Part shown: positions 42,345 to 51,019 of the stretch, one piece after another
How positions within the stretch are numbered: position 1 is the first letter of the stretch
How the letters are laid out: every line of letters begins with the position of its first letter
Origin: Clostridium_AD sp047624165
GTDB taxonomy: Bacteria; Bacillota; Clostridia; Clostridiales; Clostridiaceae
NCBI GenBank assembly: GCA_047624165.1
Contig: JBLHPD010000001.1
Coordinates: forward strand, 1 to 64,000
Reading direction: 5' to 3'
DNA: 64,000 nucleotides
Notes under the pieces: model-generated
Told to the model about the DNA's origin: nothing
The model's input: the letters and a program-made list of their open reading frames with translations, nothing else
Databases searched by the model: none
Position numbers and translations under genes: made by a program

Positions 42345-43634
42345 TTATTTAGACTTATAATCTTCTCCAAGCATTATTGTTATATCAAAGCTTCCTTTCT
42401 TTTCTGCCACCCTTTCAATATTATTTATTCCAAACTCGCTTTTAATTATTGAATCATATTTACTATCTACTCCATAGGTAACAATCTTTGATTTTAATAA
42501 TTTCTCACCATTTCCAATTTCAAACTTATCATATCCCTTTTTACCAATTTCAGTGGAGTAATTAGCTGCAAGACCTGTTTTAAGCGTACAATTTAGCACC
42601 TGCAAATTTAAACTATTTTCAAAACTTGTTATGCTACCCGCTGGGTGTAATATTTTATAAAGTTCTAAATTTTTCTTTTCATCATAAACAAAATAGGAAA
42701 TCTTATCAATATACTCTGATACCCCTTGAAGCATTGAGGTTTTTATGTTATCACTGTCTGTGTTTGCAAAAATAAAGCCATAGTTTAATATATCAGAGGG
42801 CGTCATATTAGTTTCAGTATATTTAGGTATAGCTTGCATAATTCCTGCTAATTTTGTTATTATGCTAGGACTTTTAATTTTTTCTATAACCTTCCTTATA
42901 AACAACTGTTGATTTCCTATTCTTCCTATATCCCCATTATTTTTAGGATCAACCTCATTGTTTTTTCTCCATCTAAAAAATTCCATTGCCTTTTGTCCAT
43001 CTAGATGAACAGTTTCGCCTTTTTTAAAATCAATATGAAGATTTTGAGATCCATCATCATACTTCATAGTATTATTTATTTTCATATCAATACCACCAAT
43101 AGCATTAATGAGTTCTATAAATCCATTATAATTAACCTTTCCATAATAATTAACATTAATATCTAGAAGATTTTCTACTTCTTCAGTAAGATACCTCACT
43201 CCATTTCCGGGACCGGCTACAACACCAAAGGCATGGGCTTCATTTATTTTCCTTCTTTTACCATCTATATAAATTAAAGTATCCCTAGGTATAGATATAA
43301 TATTAATAGCTTTATTCACAGGATTATAATTTAATAAAATTATAGTATCTGTTCTTTGAGCGTTGTCTTTACTAGAATCTCCTAAGGTACCAACATCCAC
43401 TCCCATAACTAAAATATTTACAGGCTCTCCCTTTTCAGTTTCAACAAGGGTTATATTATTTTTCTTTGAAATAGCGCTAAAGTTCTGCAAGTAAAAATAT
43501 GTATATATACCAACACCCAATATTAAAATTAACAATATAAGAAATAGGACCCTTATATAAATCTTTTTTTTCTTCTTTTTCCTTCTTTTTATATTTTTCA
43601 TAGCTCTAGTATTTTTACTTAAAGTATCAGTCAT
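42345..43634 (-). CDS. LytR-CpsA-Psr family cell-wall glycopolymer ligase
   Basis: Start at ATG 43634 (AAAGGGGATA upstream), giving 429 residues. The N-terminus is a basic cytoplasmic segment, then a membrane helix (VLFLILLILILGVGIYTYFY). The LCP domain has MGVDVGTLGDSS, RTDTIILLNYNPVNKAINII, SIPRDTLIYIDG and RWRKNNEVDPKNNGDIGRIG. These enzymes join teichoic-acid-type or capsular polymers to peptidoglycan. The C-terminus carries a second, LytR_C-like domain. Confidence 0.9.
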   Translation of the reverse strand: MTDTLSKNTRAMKNIKRRKKKKKKIYIRVLFLILLILILGVGIYTYFYLQNFSAISKKNNITLVETEKGEPVNILVMGVDVGTLGDSSKDNAQRTDTIILLNYNPVNKAINIISIPRDTLIYIDGKRRKINEAHAFGVVAGPGNGVRYLTEEVENLLDINVNYYGKVNYNGFIELINAIGGIDMKINNTMKYDDGSQNLHIDFKKGETVHLDGQKAMEFFRWRKNNEVDPKNNGDIGRIGNQQLFIRKVIEKIKSPSIITKLAGIMQAIPKYTETNMTPSDILNYGFIFANTDSDNIKTSMLQGVSEYIDKISYFVYDEKKNLELYKILHPAGSITSFENSLNLQVLNCTLKTGLAANYSTEIGKKGYDKFEIGNGEKLLKSKIVTYGVDSKYDSIIKSEFGINNIERVAEKKGSFDITIMLGEDYKSK

Positions 43635-43834
43635 TTCTTTATCCCCTTTGCATGAAAACTTATACATTAGTATTCGATTGTTATTATAAAATATATATTA
43701 CATCTGTAATATATAAATGTCAATATAAGTTACCAATATATTTTTAAATTTACTTTTGCCGAGACCAAATAAAATTTTTAACATATATATATTGACATTG
43801 AAAGGCTACAGTTACTGAGATCCACTAATACCAA

Positions 43835-43876
43835 TAAAAAAATACCATGTGATTCTTTTACGAAATCACATGATAT
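43835..43876 (-). terminator. Terminator of the pcrA-ligA operon
   Basis: On the minus strand ATATCATGTGATT and AATCACATGGTAT form a 13-bp stem with one G-T pair, followed by TTTTTTATT. It lies 27 nt after the ligA stop. Confidence 0.85.
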
Positions 43877-43902
43877 TTAATGCTTTCACCATTGTATATT
43901 AT

Positions 43903-45918
43903 CTATTTTAACATATTTACTAATTCCTCTTCCGATATAACTGTAATTCCAAGTCCCTCAGCTTTTGTAAGCTTACTTCCAGCATTCTCCCCTGCTAGCA
44001 AATAACTGGTTTTACTCGAAACAGAACCTGACACTTTTCCTCCATGATTCTCTATCATTACTGAAGCCTCATCTCGCCCCATAGTAGTCAATGTTCCAGT
44101 TACAACGAAGGTTAATCCATTAAATCGAGTATCGACCTGATTTGAATCTTCTACAGCCATATTAACGCCATAATCTTTTAATCTATCAATCATTTCTCGG
44201 TTTTTATTATCTTCAAAAAATTTCAGTATACACAATGCACTTATTTCACCTATATCAGAAACCTCTTGTAATTCCTCCAAGTTCGTATTTTTTAAGTCTT
44301 CAATAGTTTTATAATGTTTCATTAATGATTTTGCTGCTACCTTACCAATATTAGAAATTCCGAGGCCCGTAAGCAGATTTTGCACTTCATTCTTCTTTGA
44401 TTTGTCTATAGCGTCTAGTAACTTATCTGTATTCTTTTCTTTTCCAATTATACCTTGCTGAATTAGTTCCTCGCGATAATTAAACAGTGAATATATATCC
44501 GCTATATCTTTGATATACTCAAGACGTATTAGTTCCTTAACATACGCACTGCCAAAGCCTTTTATATCCATAGCGGTTCGACCAACAAAATTAATGATAT
44601 GTCTTTCTAGTTGTGCCAAACAACTAGGATTTATACATTTAATGTCAGCCGTATCTTTTTCCCGGACAGTAGGTGTACCGCATACCGGGCAAATATCCGG
44701 AATCTTAAATCTATCTAATTCGTGATCACGTTTTTCTTTCACTACAGACTTAATCTTCGGAATAATCTCTCCTGATTTGTATACAACAATTATATCTCCA
44801 ATCCTTATATCTAAATCATCGATAAAATCTTGGTTGTGAAGGATTGCCCTAGATACAGATGTACCACATAAACGAATCGGTTCAAATATTGCTGTAGGAG
44901 TAATTCTACCGGTTCTCCCTACTGATACTTCAATATCGATTAATTTTGTTTCTTTTTCTTCTGGAGGAAATTTATAAGCAATAGCCCATTTCGGAACTTT
45001 TGAAGTATTTCCAAGTTCTTTTCTATCTTCCAAATTATTAATTTTAATAACAACTCCGTCAATATCGTATGCTAATTTGCCTCTTTCCTCTCCTATTGAC
45101 TCAATAGCATTCCATACTTCATCAGCTGTTTTACATTTTACATAATTCTCAATAACTTTTACACCTTGCTTTTTTAACCATTCATAACTTTCGGTATGTG
45201 TTTCAAATTCAATACCTTTGCTTTCTTGAACATTAAAAATAAATAAAGATAATTCTCTTTCCTTTGTTATTTTACTATCTAACTGTCTGAGTGTTCCCGC
45301 AGCACAGTTCCTTGGATTGGCAAATATCTTTTTCTCTAATAACTCTTGCTTCTCATTAACCTTTTCAAACGCAACAGTTGCCATATATACTTCACCACGA
45401 ATTTCGAGGTATGGAACTTTCTCTTTTAATTTCCATGCAACATCCGCAATTACTTTAGCATTTTCAGTTACATCCTCACCTTGAATGATTCCGTCACCTC
45501 TAGTCACAGCAACTGTTAATTTACCATCTACATAACGCAGGGACATTGACAAACCATCTATTTTTAGTTCAACAACAAAAGTTGGATCATTCAGCTCCTC
45601 AATCATTCTATTTACGTAAGCATAAACTTCTTCTTTTGTAAATACGTCTTGCAAACTGAGCATTGGGACATTATGTTTTACGAGTACTCCAGCTTTTCTT
45701 TTAGCATTACCACCTACTTTTTGAGTTGGGGAATCTAAAGTGATAAATTCTGGGTATGTTTTTTCCATTGCTTTAAGAGTAAGCATTAATGTATCATAAT
45801 CAGAATCTGATATTTCCGGATCATCTTCATTGTAATATCTACCACTATGGTAATTAATTATCTTTTTAATTTCATTAATTCTTTCTTCTACATTCATCGT
45901 ATTTATATCAATATTCAC
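43903..45918 (-). CDS. ligA: NAD-dependent DNA ligase
   Basis: I place the start at GTG 45918 (AAAGGGTG upstream), giving 671 residues, the usual LigA length. The adenylation site reads VVELKIDGLSMSLRYVDG (KxDG lysine). Further on are GDGIIQGEDVTENAKVI, the zinc Cys in CPVCGTPT and CINPSCL, HhH repeats (LLTGLGISNIGKVAAKSL) and a C-terminal BRCT domain (FVVTGTLTTMGRDEASVMIE). It seals nicks in replication and repair. It lies 87 nt downstream of pcrA, its usual partner. Confidence 0.96.
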   Translation of the reverse strand: MNIDINTMNVEERINEIKKIINYHSGRYYNEDDPEISDSDYDTLMLTLKAMEKTYPEFITLDSPTQKVGGNAKRKAGVLVKHNVPMLSLQDVFTKEEVYAYVNRMIEELNDPTFVVELKIDGLSMSLRYVDGKLTVAVTRGDGIIQGEDVTENAKVIADVAWKLKEKVPYLEIRGEVYMATVAFEKVNEKQELLEKKIFANPRNCAAGTLRQLDSKITKERELSLFIFNVQESKGIEFETHTESYEWLKKQGVKVIENYVKCKTADEVWNAIESIGEERGKLAYDIDGVVIKINNLEDRKELGNTSKVPKWAIAYKFPPEEKETKLIDIEVSVGRTGRITPTAIFEPIRLCGTSVSRAILHNQDFIDDLDIRIGDIIVVYKSGEIIPKIKSVVKEKRDHELDRFKIPDICPVCGTPTVREKDTADIKCINPSCLAQLERHIINFVGRTAMDIKGFGSAYVKELIRLEYIKDIADIYSLFNYREELIQQGIIGKEKNTDKLLDAIDKSKKNEVQNLLTGLGISNIGKVAAKSLMKHYKTIEDLKNTNLEELQEVSDIGEISALCILKFFEDNKNREMIDRLKDYGVNMAVEDSNQVDTRFNGLTFVVTGTLTTMGRDEASVMIENHGGKVSGSVSSKTSYLLAGENAGSKLTKAEGLGITVISEEELVNMLK

Positions 45919-45950
45919 AACGTACACCCTTTCACACAAACTCTTCATAT

Positions 45951-46001
45951 TAGGCATCTGAAAGAAAATAACTAGTATTTCACTAGTCATTTATTTTCAT
46001 G
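45951..46001. repeat. Palindromic element family 2, copy 3
   Basis: TTAGGCATCTGAAAG then AAAATAACTAGT, with ACTAGTCATTTATTTTCAT as the other arm. It lies between pcrA and ligA and shares its terminal motif with 35094-35144. Confidence 0.5.
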
Positions 46002-46005
46002 TTAC

Positions 46006-48285
46006 TTATAACATTTCCAAAGGTGCTTTATCTAATACCAACTTTTTTATTCCCATGTTATCAAAAGCTATTGAAATTAATGTATCCTTATTAGAACTTG
46101 AAACTGACACAATGGTACCCACTCCAAATTTGCTATGTCTAACTTTTCTACCTACAGTAGCTTCATCCTTCATAGCGTGTTCACCCTTCATGGCGTGTTC
46201 ACCATTCATGGAGCCTTCGCCATTGGTAATTGATACATAATCATGCGTGGCCTGATTACCTTCTTTACTAGTAGAACTTAGGAGCCCATGAGGGTTATAC
46301 TTTGGTATAGCCTTAGTGTGATTTCTCTTTAATACCTGCACAGTCCTATTTTTAGTTCCTCCAACAATTTCTTTTAAATCTTCTGATATTTCGCTTATAA
46401 AACTAGAAGGTTGATACCCAACGCTTCTTCCAAATACCATCCTATTTTCAGCAGAAGTTATATAAAGCTTATCTTCTGCTCTTGTTATAGCAACATAGCA
46501 TAAACGCCTTGATTCTTCCATTTCAGTAGGACTGTTTAAAGAAGACATTCCTGGGAATATACCATTTTCCATACCTACCATGAATACTACTGGGAATTCC
46601 AACCCCTTTGCACTATGCACTGTCATCATTCCTGCAGTATTTACAGTTTCCTCTGGGTCTTCTGTATTTGAACCCAAACTTACTCCTTCTAAGAATGCTA
46701 AGAGAGATTTATCTTCTGAAGTCTTTTCAAATTCTACAGCATCTGATACTAATTCCTTTATATTTTCTACCCTGCTCTCATCTTCTGGTTCCTTAGATGT
46801 TTCTAACTGCTTTAGATACCCTGTATCGTCTAAAATACACTTAATTAGCTGAGATACAGGCACCTCTTCCTTTTTAATCATAAAACTATTCATAAGACTA
46901 ACAAATTTACTTATGGATGATATATTTCTAGTTGTAAGTGTAGGTATATACTCTACATCTAGAACAGCACTATACAAACACTGATCTATTCCAGTTGCAA
47001 ATTCTTGAATCTTTTGAATAGTTGCATCACCTATACTTCTTTTAGGTACATTAATAATCCTTTTTAGTGCAATATCATCAAGCGGATTATTCATAAGCTT
47101 TAAATAGGCCATTATATCCTTTATTTCTTTTCTATCATAAAACTTTAATCCCCCTACTATTCTATATGGTATTAAATTTTTCCTAAAACTCTCCTCAAAA
47201 ATACGAGATTGGGAATTCATCCTATATAAAATCGCAAAATCCTTAAAGCTCTTATTTTCATCTTTCATAATTGTCTTAATTTGACTTGCTACAAAATTTG
47301 CCTCATCTCTGTCCGAAAATGCTCTATATAAATTGATTTTATCTCCACATTCTTTTTCGGTCCTTAGTGCCTTATCTTTTCTTTGGGAATTATTTTTTAT
47401 GACTTCATTAGCTGCCGTAAGTATATTCCCTTTCGATCTATAATTCTGCTCAAGTTTAACTACTTTTGCGCTTGGATAATCTTTTTCAAAATCTAAGATA
47501 TTGGTGACATCTGCACCCCTCCAAGCATAAATACATTGGTCATCGTCTCCAACTACGCATATGTTTTCTTTTTCATCTACTAAAAGCTTTATAAGCATAT
47601 ACTGTGCCTTATTTGTATCTTGATACTCATCCACCATAATATACTTAAATTTTTTATGGTAAAAATCTAAAACATCTTGATTATTTCTAAGCAAATCAAC
47701 AGCTTTAAAAATCAGATCATCAAAATCTAGTGCATTATTATTTTTTAGTTTTTTTTGATAAAGAACATATATATCAGCAATTTTATTTTTTCTGAAATCA
47801 TGTTCATTTTCTCTTTTGTATTCTTTAGCAGAAATAAGTTCGTTTTTAGCATTTGATATTTTGCCTAAAATCTCGCCATCCGTCAAATCTTTTTCATTAA
47901 TATCAAGTTCCTTCATACACTGTTTAATTAAACTCTTTTGATCATAGCTATCGTAAATAGTAAAATTTTTATTATAACCTAGCTTATCTATTTCTCTACG
48001 AAGAATCCTAACACAACTAGAATGAAAGGTAGAAATCCACATATTATCTGCCACATTACCTACAAGGCTCCGCACTCTGTCCTTCATTTCACCAGCTGCT
48101 TTATTAGTAAAAGTTATGGCTAAAATTTGAGACGGATATATAGATAAATCTTCAATCATATGTGCAATTCTATAAGTTAAAACTCTAGTTTTTCCAGAGC
48201 CCGCACCAGCCAATATTAGTAGAGGACCATCCACTGTTATGGCAGCCTCACATTGCTCTTTGTTTAACAAACTTTTTAAATCCAT
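46006..48285 (-). CDS. pcrA: ATP-dependent DNA helicase PcrA (UvrD/Rep family)
   Basis: The 759-residue helicase shows all SF1A motifs: ILAGAGSGKTRVLTYRI (Walker A), AITFTNKAAGEMKDRV, FDDLIFKAVDLL, MVDEYQDTNKAQYM (Walker B), VGDDDQCIYAWRGAD, YRSKGNIL, MTVHSAKGLEFPVVFM and YVAITRAEDKLYI. It unwinds DNA in repair and clears RecA and stalled polymerases. The C-terminal linker has three near-identical 18-bp units (46167-46218). It forms an operon with ligA. Confidence 0.96.
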   Translation of the reverse strand: MDLKSLLNKEQCEAAITVDGPLLILAGAGSGKTRVLTYRIAHMIEDLSIYPSQILAITFTNKAAGEMKDRVRSLVGNVADNMWISTFHSSCVRILRREIDKLGYNKNFTIYDSYDQKSLIKQCMKELDINEKDLTDGEILGKISNAKNELISAKEYKRENEHDFRKNKIADIYVLYQKKLKNNNALDFDDLIFKAVDLLRNNQDVLDFYHKKFKYIMVDEYQDTNKAQYMLIKLLVDEKENICVVGDDDQCIYAWRGADVTNILDFEKDYPSAKVVKLEQNYRSKGNILTAANEVIKNNSQRKDKALRTEKECGDKINLYRAFSDRDEANFVASQIKTIMKDENKSFKDFAILYRMNSQSRIFEESFRKNLIPYRIVGGLKFYDRKEIKDIMAYLKLMNNPLDDIALKRIINVPKRSIGDATIQKIQEFATGIDQCLYSAVLDVEYIPTLTTRNISSISKFVSLMNSFMIKKEEVPVSQLIKCILDDTGYLKQLETSKEPEDESRVENIKELVSDAVEFEKTSEDKSLLAFLEGVSLGSNTEDPEETVNTAGMMTVHSAKGLEFPVVFMVGMENGIFPGMSSLNSPTEMEESRRLCYVAITRAEDKLYITSAENRMVFGRSVGYQPSSFISEISEDLKEIVGGTKNRTVQVLKRNHTKAIPKYNPHGLLSSTSKEGNQATHDYVSITNGEGSMNGEHAMKGEHAMKDEATVGRKVRHSKFGVGTIVSVSSSNKDTLISIAFDNMGIKKLVLDKAPLEML

Positions 48286-48348
48286 AAAAACACTCCTTAT
48301 ATATTATATTAATACTAGTTACATCTAGCATTACTAATTCTCCACTCA

Positions 48349-48398
48349 ATGCGCATTTAAACAAATAATAAATCAATATGCTATTTATTTGAATGAGC
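48349..48398. repeat. Palindromic element family 2, weak copy
   Basis: GCGCATTTAAACAAATAATAA and, after a short centre, CTATTTATTTGAATGAGC form an imperfect palindrome. The element resembles the one at 58716-58785. It lies upstream of pcrA. Confidence 0.35.
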
Positions 48399-48511
48399 AA
48401 AATATACTTATAATTATATCACAGTCTGCGAGAACTAAAACGAAAAAAATAGAGACGATCAATTTATATTCACCCCTTTAGTTAAACTGAGTAAACCTTT
48501 GTTAACCGTCC

Positions 48512-48560
48512 CCTTTTTATTTGTTTTTATTTGCATCTACAAGGCTATGAAAATAAATAC
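48512..48560. repeat. Palindromic element family 2, copy 4
   Basis: TTTTTATTTGTTTTTATTTGC, then AAGGCTATGAAAATAAATAC, which carries the family end motif. It lies just after the YerC-like gene. Confidence 0.4.
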
Positions 48561-48562
48561 AC

Positions 48563-48865
48563 TTATTCTTTTAATTCCAAACGTCCTAATATAAGTTTAT
48601 ATCCATCACTACCATAATTTAATGATCTGTTGATTCTACTTATTGTAGCAGTACTTGCCCCTGTAGTACTAGCTATATCCAAATAGGTTCTTTTTGCTGC
48701 TAACATTTTTGCTACTTGAAGTCTTTGCTCAAATGCTTTAATTTCATTTATAGTGCATATATCCTCAAAAAATCTATAACACTCTTCCTTTGTTTGTAGG
48801 CTTAAAACGCCCTCGAAAAGAAAATCCATATCTTTACTTTCTAATTTGGAACTATATTCACTCAT
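48563..48865 (-). CDS. YerC/YecD-type TrpR-like DNA-binding protein
   Basis: A 100-residue protein of the YerC/TrpR family: DICTINEIKAFEQRLQVAKM, then LAAKRTYLDIASTTGASTAT and ISRINRSLNYGSDGYKLIL. The helix-turn-helix (DIASTTGASTATISRINR) is that of TrpR relatives. Regulatory targets are unknown. It lies alone upstream of the pcrA gene region on the same strand. Confidence 0.85.
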   Translation of the reverse strand: MSEYSSKLESKDMDFLFEGVLSLQTKEECYRFFEDICTINEIKAFEQRLQVAKMLAAKRTYLDIASTTGASTATISRINRSLNYGSDGYKLILGRLELKE

Positions 48866-48953
48866 TATCTTTCACCTCTAATAATCATAGATTACTTTAA
48901 ACAATTTTATCATCTATATTACATTTTTACTATTAAAATTTAAAAATATATAA

Positions 48954-48992
48954 AAAAGTGCAGTTTATTAAAAACTATTTAAATAAACTGCA
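48954..48992 (-). terminator. Terminator of secG
   Basis: GCAGTTTATT (48960-48969) pairs with AATAAACTGC (48982-48991). On the minus strand ACTTTTTTATA follows. It lies 46 nt after secG. Confidence 0.82.
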
Positions 48993-49037
48993 GTAAAAGC
49001 CTAAGATGTCTATTAAATTATGAATTAGATAATTATG

Positions 49038-49268
49038 TTATTTAACTAAATTTAGCATCACGGTAATTATCATAAAGAAAACTGCTGTAACTGCTGTGAT
49101 TTTTGCTAATACTGATTCTGCAGTTTTTGTTTTATTTTTAGCAAAAAAAGTATCTGAACTTCCTGCTATAAGACCACTTAACCCATTTGATTTGCTCGGT
49201 TGCATCATAACTGTGACAATTATAACTATTGAAGTTATAACCTGCAAAACTACTAGAAAATTGTGCAT
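49038..49268 (-). CDS. secG: Preprotein translocase subunit SecG
   Basis: A 76-residue protein with two membrane helices (VLQVITSIVIIVTVMMQPSK, and ITAVTAVFFMIITVMLNLV). Between them is the SecG-typical SNGLSGLIAGSSDTFF. It joins SecYE in protein export. The GGGGGTG site precedes ATG 49268. It lies directly downstream of the glycolytic operon, as in many clostridia and bacilli. Confidence 0.93.
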   Translation of the reverse strand: MHNFLVVLQVITSIVIIVTVMMQPSKSNGLSGLIAGSSDTFFAKNKTKTAESVLAKITAVTAVFFMIITVMLNLVK

Positions 49269-49317
49269 GCGTACACCCCCTATTCATCCAATACCTGATT
49301 ATTTTAGCATACTCTAA

Positions 49318-49415
49318 GGTAGCCTACAATCTGAAACTCCCACACATAAATTAATGGGGTTCTTAGATACATTAACTTCTCCTAAACTCTCGCCTACCCA
49401 AAATCAGTAGGTTAC
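49318..49415. repeat. Structured intergenic element between eno and secG
   Basis: The ends read GGTAGCCTAC (49318-49327) and GTAGGTTAC (49407-49415), in inverted orientation. Inside are TTAATG/CATTAA (49351-49356 and 49370-49375) and CCTAC/GTAGG. The whole can fold to a compact hairpin set. It could be an insertion-derived element or a leader RNA of secG. The rest of 49269-49604 holds no gene. Confidence 0.4.
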
Positions 49416-49566
49416 AACATAAAGGAAGTAATGTAATACAACTGACAAAACATCACTATAATATACTAATAATTACATAAAGATCAATGATTAAATCATT
49501 ATACTTTTTTATTAAGCTTAACACAATTTTAATTGAAAATCCATACAAACGCAAGAAAAATGTAAG

Positions 49567-49592
49567 AGTATAGCCTATAAAGACTATACCCT
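49567..49592 (-). terminator. Weak hairpin after eno
   Basis: GTATAG (49567-49572) pairs with CTATAC about 12 nt further on, followed on the minus strand by a discontinuous T-run (TTACATTTTTC). It may partly end the glycolytic transcript before secG. Confidence 0.45.
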
Positions 49593-49604
49593 AATAATAA
49601 TTAA

Positions 49605-50900
49605 TTATCTTTTGATGTTGTAGAATGCTTTTAACCCTCTGTATTCAGCCATTTCTTCTAATTCTTCTTCTATTCTTAATAATTGATTGTATTTAGAAAC
49701 TCGCTCGCTTCTAGCTGGAGCACCAGTCTTAATTTGTCCTGCATTCATAGCTACAACAAGATCAGCGATTGTTGTATCTTCTGTTTCTCCTGATCTGTGA
49801 GAAACTACTGCAGTATATCCTGCTCGTTCAGCCATTTCTATAGCATTTAATGTTTCAGTTAATGTTCCTATTTGATTTAATTTTATAAGGATTGAATTCG
49901 CAACTTTTTTATCAATTCCCATTTGCAATCTATCAGTGTTAGTTACAAATAAGTCGTCTCCAACTAATTGAACTTTATCTCCTATTTTATCAGTTAAGTA
50001 TTTCCAACCTGCCCAATCTTCTTCAGCCATACCATCTTCAATAGAGATAATTGGATATTTGTTAACGAGTTCTACATAGTAATCAGCCATTTGCTCTGGA
50101 GTAAGTATTCTTCCCTCAGACGCTAAATTATATTTTCCTTCTTCAAAGAATTCAGAAGCTGCTGGATCAAGAGCTATATAGATATCTTTTCCTGGAACAT
50201 ACCCAGCTTTTTCTATAGCTTCAATTATAATTTTTATAGCTTCTTCGTTTGATGATAAGTTTGGAGCGAATCCACCTTCATCACCAACACCAGTAGATAA
50301 TCCCTTAGTTTTTAATAATGCTTTTAATGCATGATAAACTTCTGCACTCATTCTTAAAGCTTCTCTAAAAGAAGTTGCTCCAACTGGCATAACCATAAAC
50401 TCTTGTAAGTCTACATTGTTATCAGCATGGCTTCCACCATTTATAATATTCATCATTGGAACTGGTAAAACCTTAGCATTTACTCCTCCAATATATTGGT
50501 ATAATCCAAGTCCTAATGACTCAGCAGCTGCTCTAGCACATGCAAGTGACACTCCAAGAATTGCATTAGCACCTAGTTTTGCTTTATTAGGTGTTCCATC
50601 AAGAGTTATCATTGCGTTGTCAATTGCTATTTGATCATATACATTCATTCCTACTATCTCTTCAGCTATTATATTATTTACATTATCAACAGCGTTTAAA
50701 ACTCCCTTACCGCCATACACATCTTTGTCTCCATCTCTGAGTTCTACTGCTTCAAATATACCAGTAGATGCTCCTGATGGTACTGATGCTCTTGCTATTG
50801 TTCCATCTTCCAGGGTTACTTCAACCTCAACAGTTGGGAATGCTCTTGAATCCAAAATTTGTCTTGCATAAATATCAATTATCTCAATAAAGTTTTTCAT
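49605..50900 (-). CDS. eno: Enolase
   Basis: The 431-residue product has the normal enolase length. The N-terminal part has ILDSRAFPTVEVEVTLEDG and PSGASTGIFEA, the catalytic and metal residues lie in ALDPAASEF, SIEDGMAEEDW and VGDDLFVTN, and LIKLNQIGTLTETLNA is followed by SHRSGETEDTTIADLVVA. It converts 2-phosphoglycerate to phosphoenolpyruvate. It is the last glycolytic gene of the cggR-gap-pgk-tpiA-gpmI-eno cluster. GGAGGTAA precedes the ATG. Confidence 0.97.
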   Translation of the reverse strand: MKNFIEIIDIYARQILDSRAFPTVEVEVTLEDGTIARASVPSGASTGIFEAVELRDGDKDVYGGKGVLNAVDNVNNIIAEEIVGMNVYDQIAIDNAMITLDGTPNKAKLGANAILGVSLACARAAAESLGLGLYQYIGGVNAKVLPVPMMNIINGGSHADNNVDLQEFMVMPVGATSFREALRMSAEVYHALKALLKTKGLSTGVGDEGGFAPNLSSNEEAIKIIIEAIEKAGYVPGKDIYIALDPAASEFFEEGKYNLASEGRILTPEQMADYYVELVNKYPIISIEDGMAEEDWAGWKYLTDKIGDKVQLVGDDLFVTNTDRLQMGIDKKVANSILIKLNQIGTLTETLNAIEMAERAGYTAVVSHRSGETEDTTIADLVVAMNAGQIKTGAPARSERVSKYNQLLRIEEELEEMAEYRGLKAFYNIKR

Positions 50901-51019
50901 ATTATCTTACCTCCAAAGTTTTTTTCTATATTATTATCACCTAAATTAAACAATATAATACTATAATTTAAACAACCACAAGTTAATCAAATATAATATA
51001 TTAATTCCATTTAGTTTTT

